From Streptococcus oriscaviae (GTDB lineage Bacteria; Bacillota; Bacilli; Lactobacillales; Streptococcaceae): a stretch of DNA of 64,000 bases. Where the stretch lies: assembly GCF_018137985.1 (NCBI RefSeq), contig NZ_CP073084.1:992001-1056000 (forward strand), written 5' to 3'. The notes beneath the pieces are model-generated. The model made no database searches. It saw only the letters and a program-made list of their open reading frames with translations, and had not been told where the DNA came from. The first letter of the stretch is position 1. Each line of letters starts with the position of its first letter. Made by a program: the position numbers and the translations under genes. Shown here in pieces: positions 57,165 to 64,000 of the stretch.

Positions 57165-57215
57165 TGTATCGAACTTCGATGTATATATTATATCGCACTT
57201 CGATATATCCGTCAA
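57165..57215 (-). promoter_or_regulatory. padR promoter with doubled operator
   Basis: -35 TTGACG (57210-57215), 17 bases, -10 TATAAT (57187-57192) on the minus strand. TGTATCGAACTTCGATGTA (from 57165) and ATATCGCACTTCGATATA (57190-57207) are two copies of one palindrome, TATCGNACTTCGATNTA, one downstream of the -10 and one in the spacer. Confidence 0.8.
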
Positions 57216-57281
57216 GAAAAAAGAGAAGAACTCATCTTCTCGTCAAATAATATTCTGAAAAACACTCTCGGTGATTCGTCA

Positions 57282-57355
57282 TGCACCCTAGAGGAGTTGA
57301 ACCTCTAACCGCCTGATTCGTAGTCAGGTACTCTATCCAGTTGAGCTAAGGGTGC
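57282..57355 (-). tRNA. tRNA-Arg(ACG), second copy
   Basis: 74 bases. Anticodon loop CTACGAA with anticodon ACG. Differs from the copy at 57579 by one base in the T loop (GGTTCAA against GGTTCGA). Last gene of the array. Confidence 0.93.
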
Positions 57356-57457
57356 GCATTTCAATTTTATATCTTTACTATATAGAATTATTTTAAAATT
57401 GTCAAGAAAAAGAAAAAAAGCAACCCACTTTCTTGTTGCTTAACTCATAATCGATAA

Positions 57458-57531
57458 TCGGGAAGACAGGATTCGAACCTGCGACACCTTGGTCCCAAAC
57501 CAAGTACTCTACCAAGCTGAGCTACTTCCCG
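57458..57531 (-). tRNA. tRNA-Pro(TGG)
   Basis: 74 bases, anticodon loop TTTGGGA, full cloverleaf with CGGGAAG acceptor. Confidence 0.95.
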
Positions 57532-57578
57532 ATGCCATTAAAAATAAATCTCCCCTAATGTTGCCATTAAGCGAGTCA

Positions 57579-57652
57579 TGCACCCTAGAGGAGTCGAACC
57601 TCTAACCGCCTGATTCGTAGTCAGGTACTCTATCCAGTTGAGCTAAGGGTGC
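57579..57652 (-). tRNA. tRNA-Arg(ACG)
   Basis: 74 bases, anticodon loop CTACGAA, canonical GGTTCGA T loop. Confidence 0.95.
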
Positions 57653-57664
57653 GCTCTATTACTA

Positions 57665-57748
57665 TGCCGAGGACCGGGATCGAACCGGTACGATGTTGCC
57701 ATCGCAGGATTTTAAGTCCTGTGCGTCTGCCTGTTCCGCCACCCCGGC
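57665..57748 (-). tRNA. tRNA-Leu(TAA)
   Basis: 84 bases with the long variable arm; anticodon loop CTTAAAA. Confidence 0.95.
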
Positions 57749-57756
57749 CTCGCCTA

Positions 57757-57828
57757 AGCGAACGACGGGATTCGAACCCGCGACCCCCACCTTGGCAAGG
57801 TGGTGTTCTACCACTGAACTACGTTCGC
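57757..57828 (-). tRNA. tRNA-Gly(GCC)
   Basis: 72 bases including a T discriminator; anticodon loop TTGCCAA. Confidence 0.95.
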
Positions 57829-57834
57829 ATTGAA

Positions 57835-57907
57835 TGCCGGCTACATGACTTGAACACGCGACCCTCTGATTACAAATCAGATGCTCTACCAACTGAGCTA
57901 AGCCGGC
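57835..57907 (-). tRNA. tRNA-Thr(TGT)
   Basis: 73 bases; anticodon loop TTTGTAA. Confidence 0.95.
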
Positions 57908-57921
57908 TTATTTCTTTCCTA

Positions 57922-58003
57922 TGCGGGTTAAGGGACTTGAACCCCCACGCCCGAAAGCGCCAGATCCTAAATCTGGTGCGTCTGCCAATTCCGCCAAACC
58001 CGC
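57922..58003 (-). tRNA. tRNA-Leu(TAG)
   Basis: 82 bases with a long variable arm; anticodon loop TTTAGGA. Confidence 0.95.
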
Positions 58004-58007
58004 ATAA

Positions 58008-58080
58008 TGACTCGTGCTGGGCTCGAACCAGCGACCCATTGATTAAAAGTCAATTGCTCTACCAACTGAGCTAACGAGTC
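58008..58080 (-). tRNA. tRNA-Lys(TTT)
   Basis: 73 bases; anticodon loop CTTTTAA. Confidence 0.95.
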
Positions 58081-58132
58081 TGAATCAATCTATTCTTCTT
58101 ACTTCTTCAAAATGTCTCCCAGACATTTTGAA

Positions 58133-58205
58133 CGGTCCCGACGGGAATCGAACCCGCGATCTTCGCCGTGACAGGGCGACGTGATAACCGCTACACTACG
58201 GGACC
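58133..58205 (-). tRNA. tRNA-Asp(GTC)
   Basis: 73 bases; anticodon loop CTGTCAC and the G discriminator expected for Asp. Confidence 0.95.
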
Positions 58206-58224
58206 TATTAATTGTATTCAGACT

Positions 58225-58262
58225 AAAATCCTAGTAAAAGATAAACTTCCTTTTCTTGTACG
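58225..58262. repeat. hairpin-less version of the dispersed repeat
   Basis: Flanks GACTAAAATCCTAGT and ACGGATTTCTTAA match those of copy e (61548-61635), but the central hairpin is missing and replaced by a short AAAAGATAAACTTCCTTTTC. Confidence 0.6.
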
Positions 58263-58287
58263 GATTTCTTAATGTCTTCATAACTTA

Positions 58288-58360
58288 TGGGAGTTAACGG
58301 GATCGAACCGCTGACCCTCTGCTTGTAAGGCAGATGCTCTCCCAGCTGAGCTAAACTCCC
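58288..58360 (-). tRNA. tRNA-Val(TAC)
   Basis: 73 bases; anticodon loop CTTACAA. First of the array behind 5S. Confidence 0.95.
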
Positions 58361-58380
58361 AAGGGTAAAGAGCCTAACTC

Positions 58381-58398
58381 AACTGAGCTAAACTCCCT
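58381..58398 (-). other. partial copy of the tRNA-Val 5' end
   Basis: GGGAGTTTAGCTCAG plus TTG on the minus strand equals the first 15 bases of tRNA-Val and then diverges. It lies between 5S rRNA and the full tRNA-Val. Confidence 0.75.
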
Positions 58399-58402
58399 AT
58401 GT

Positions 58403-58518
58403 GCTAAGCGACTACCGTATCTCACAGGGGGCAACCCCCAACTACTTCAGGCGTTCTAGGGCTTAACTGCTGTGTTCGGCATGGGTACAGGTGTATCTCC
58501 TAGGCTATCGTCACTTAA
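58403..58518 (-). rRNA. rrf: 5S ribosomal RNA
   Basis: About 116 bases. Conserved ACACCTGTACCCATGCCGAA and CAGTTAAGC segments. Ends judged by complementary termini (TTAAGTGACG / CGCTTAGC region). Confidence 0.93.
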
Positions 58519-58564
58519 CTCGTTACTGTCTGAGTATAAAATATTCTTCCATATTTGTCAACTC

Positions 58565-58578
58565 AAAATTGAATATCT
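58565..58578. other. 23S processing stem, 3' arm
   Basis: AAAATTGAATATCT is the reverse complement of 61741-61754, so the 23S precursor can close into a stem for RNase III. Confidence 0.7.
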
Positions 58579-58611
58579 ACCTACAAGATAACCGATGCTG
58601 GACTTTTCTTC

Positions 58612-61513
<2,902 letters not shown>

Positions 61514-61565
61514 TTATTACTAGTTTTTTCTAAACTAGAAATTGTACTCAGACTAAAATCCTAGT

Positions 61566-61619
61566 GAAAATGATAAACTGACTTGTGTGCAAGACACACT
61601 GCGTTAGTTTCCTATTTTC
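61566..61619. repeat. dispersed hairpin repeat, copy e
   Basis: GAAAATGATAAACTGACTT, inner GTGTG-CAAGA-CACAC, then TGCGTTAGTTTCCTATTTTC. Lies in the spacer before 23S. Confidence 0.75.
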
Positions 61620-61740
61620 ATACGGATTTCTTAACGTCTTCGTAACTTGTTTAAACTCATTAAATAGTCACAGCGTTTTCGGTTTATTTTCTTGTTACTA
61701 TTCTTAATATATCTTCTCAGATATATCAGGATTGTTTGAT

Positions 61741-61754
61741 AGATATTCAATTTT
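61741..61754. other. 23S processing stem, 5' arm
   Basis: AGATATTCAATTTT pairs with 58565-58578. Confidence 0.7.
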
Positions 61755-61930
61755 CAATGGACAAATACATGATATTAAGAACCGGTGCGACTTGCGCAAA
61801 ACTTGCGTAGAATAAGGAGTGAACCAGCGACGTGTCCATAAGACACTAGATGGTTTCGACTTATTCCTAGAAAGTTTAGGTTCGTATTCAAATATCATCT
61901 TATCTAGTTGAACACGAGATTCATTTCTTA

Positions 61931-61987
61931 GGAAAAATGATGAACTGCCTTGTGTGTCAAGCACACTGCGTCAGTTCCCTATTTTTC
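61931..61987. repeat. dispersed hairpin repeat, copy f
   Basis: GGAAAAATGATGAACTGCCT, inner TGTGTG-TCAAG-CACACT, then GCGTCAGTTCCCTATTTTTC. Lies between tRNA-Ala and 23S. Confidence 0.75.
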
Positions 61988-62032
61988 TACAGAAATGTCG
62001 GCAAGCCGAACATCTCTTTGTATCCTAGATAA

Positions 62033-62105
62033 TGGAGCCTAGCGGGATCGAACCGCTGACCTCCTGCGTGCAAAGCAGGCGCTCTCCCAGCTGAGCTAAG
62101 GCCCC
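62033..62105 (-). tRNA. tRNA-Ala(TGC)
   Basis: 73 bases, anticodon loop TTTGCAC, in the 16S-23S spacer as usual in streptococci. Confidence 0.96.
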
Positions 62106-62231
62106 GTACATGTTAATGTACCTGTTAACGTATTTAATTGTTTCGATATAATATCATTTCTTGAGACGCTGGTCCCTGTCGTGCACTAGCTCCGCTAGTT
62201 TCGACAAAGCTTCAACCTAACGGTTTCGCTT

Positions 62232-62248
62232 AGCTGAGCTAAGGCCCC
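62232..62248 (-). other. partial copy of the tRNA-Ala 5' end
   Basis: GGGGCCTTAGCTCAGCT on the minus strand equals the first 17 bases of tRNA-Ala, then stops matching. It lies between 16S and the full tRNA-Ala. Confidence 0.8.
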
Positions 62249-62286
62249 ACAAGACCTCTCAAAATTAAAGAAGACTAACGTACAGG
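62248..62286. other. 16S processing stem, 3' arm
   Basis: This stretch is largely complementary to 63939-63982 (shared core TTCTTTAATTTT / AAAATTAAAGAA plus CAAGACCT), so the 16S precursor can fold into the RNase III stem. Confidence 0.8.
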
Positions 62287-62295
62287 TTTCCATTT

Positions 62296-63853
<1,558 letters not shown>

Positions 63854-64000
63854 TTTAAATAATCGTTTGTCCGGCTAAGCACTCTGGCTTATCCGTTTAT
63901 TGTTTTGTCATTGACGATTTATCTCTTAGATAAATCACCCTGCACGTTTGGTTCGTCTTCTTTAATTTTCAAAGGTCTTGTGCTCGCCCTCATCAGGCGA
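63854..64000 (-). promoter_or_regulatory. rRNA operon leader
   Basis: Holds a hairpin GATTTATCT-CTT-AGATAAATC (63916-63936), the 5' arm of the 16S processing stem (63939-63982) and a boxA-like CTTTGAAAA. The promoter must lie beyond the window. Confidence 0.75.

Noticed and set aside
57649..58074. A plus-strand reading frame of 141 codons (MRSITMPRTGIEPV...)
   Set aside because: It runs antisense across the tRNA cluster. This kind of frame is a known false annotation over tRNA genes.
61704..61964. An 86-codon frame in the 16S-23S spacer
   Set aside because: It overlaps the dispersed hairpin and the processing stem, and has no ribosome site.

Overview
The window looks like the chromosome of a low-GC streptococcus, most probably Streptococcus suis or a close relative. 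This is inferred from gene content and order: a manLMN-manO PTS operon, a FabT-controlled FAS-II cluster with fabK and fabM, an AdcR-box adcAII/histidine-triad pair, a PerR regulator beside a PerR-box metal efflux ATPase, the hrcA-grpE-dnaK-dnaJ cluster, and an rRNA operon followed by a tRNA array. No prophage, insertion sequence or CRISPR array was seen.

Layout. 1-0.65 kb: 5' part of a purine permease (minus), cut by the window edge. 0.9-3.2 kb: a HAD phosphatase and a low-complexity lipoprotein. 3.4-6.7 kb: mannose-family PTS operon plus manO. 7-9.4 kb: an acetyltransferase and serS behind a T-box. 9.5-10.2 kb: a CPBP membrane protease. 10.4-21.2 kb: the complete type II fatty-acid synthesis cluster (fabM, fabT, fabH, acpP, fabK, fabD, fabG, fabF, accB, fabZ, accC, accD, accA), all on the minus strand, with FabT-type palindromes before fabM, fabT and fabK. 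21.4-29.2 kb: aspartokinase, nagA-lacD, secA-acpS-alr. 29.4-37.2 kb: a cell-wall-anchored subtilisin-like protease, the zinc-uptake pair adcAII and a short Pht protein, and trigger factor. 37.3-40.9 kb: a lipase toxin locus. 41.0-43.5 kb: truA, a pyridoxine/HMP kinase, an ECF S component and a DUF436 protein. 43.7-47.1 kb: a perR interrupted by an amber codon, a P1B-4 metal ATPase and a DUF2975/XRE pair. 47.1-50.7 kb: amino-acid ABC permease, binding protein and amidase, with an array of hairpins between permease and binding protein. 50.7-56.1 kb: dnaJ, dnaK, grpE and hrcA with two CIRCE operators. 56.2-57.2 kb: a PadR regulator operon ending in a 52-codon membrane peptide. 57.3-64.0 kb: a minus-strand rRNA operon (16S, tRNA-Ala, 23S, 5S) followed by ten tRNAs.

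The most interesting accessory locus is at 37.3-40.9 kb. It encodes a class-3-type lipase with the enzymatic domain at the N-terminus and a helical domain at the C-terminus, followed by two small helical proteins and preceded by a short membrane-anchored protein. This matches the plan of the reverse-architecture type VII secreted lipase TslA with its TlaA1/TlaA2 partners and an immunity protein. Directly upstream lies a second copy of promoter, immunity gene and only the first third of the toxin. The two copies are nearly identical at both flanks and differ in the middle, which suggests exchange of toxin/immunity specificity cassettes. No type VII secretion machinery genes are in the window.

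Other notable points: the perR nonsense mutation beside a PerR-box target; a family of dispersed hairpins in the chaperone and rRNA regions; partial tRNA 5' copies behind 16S and 5S rRNA; and a second tRNA-Arg(ACG) flanking tRNA-Pro.
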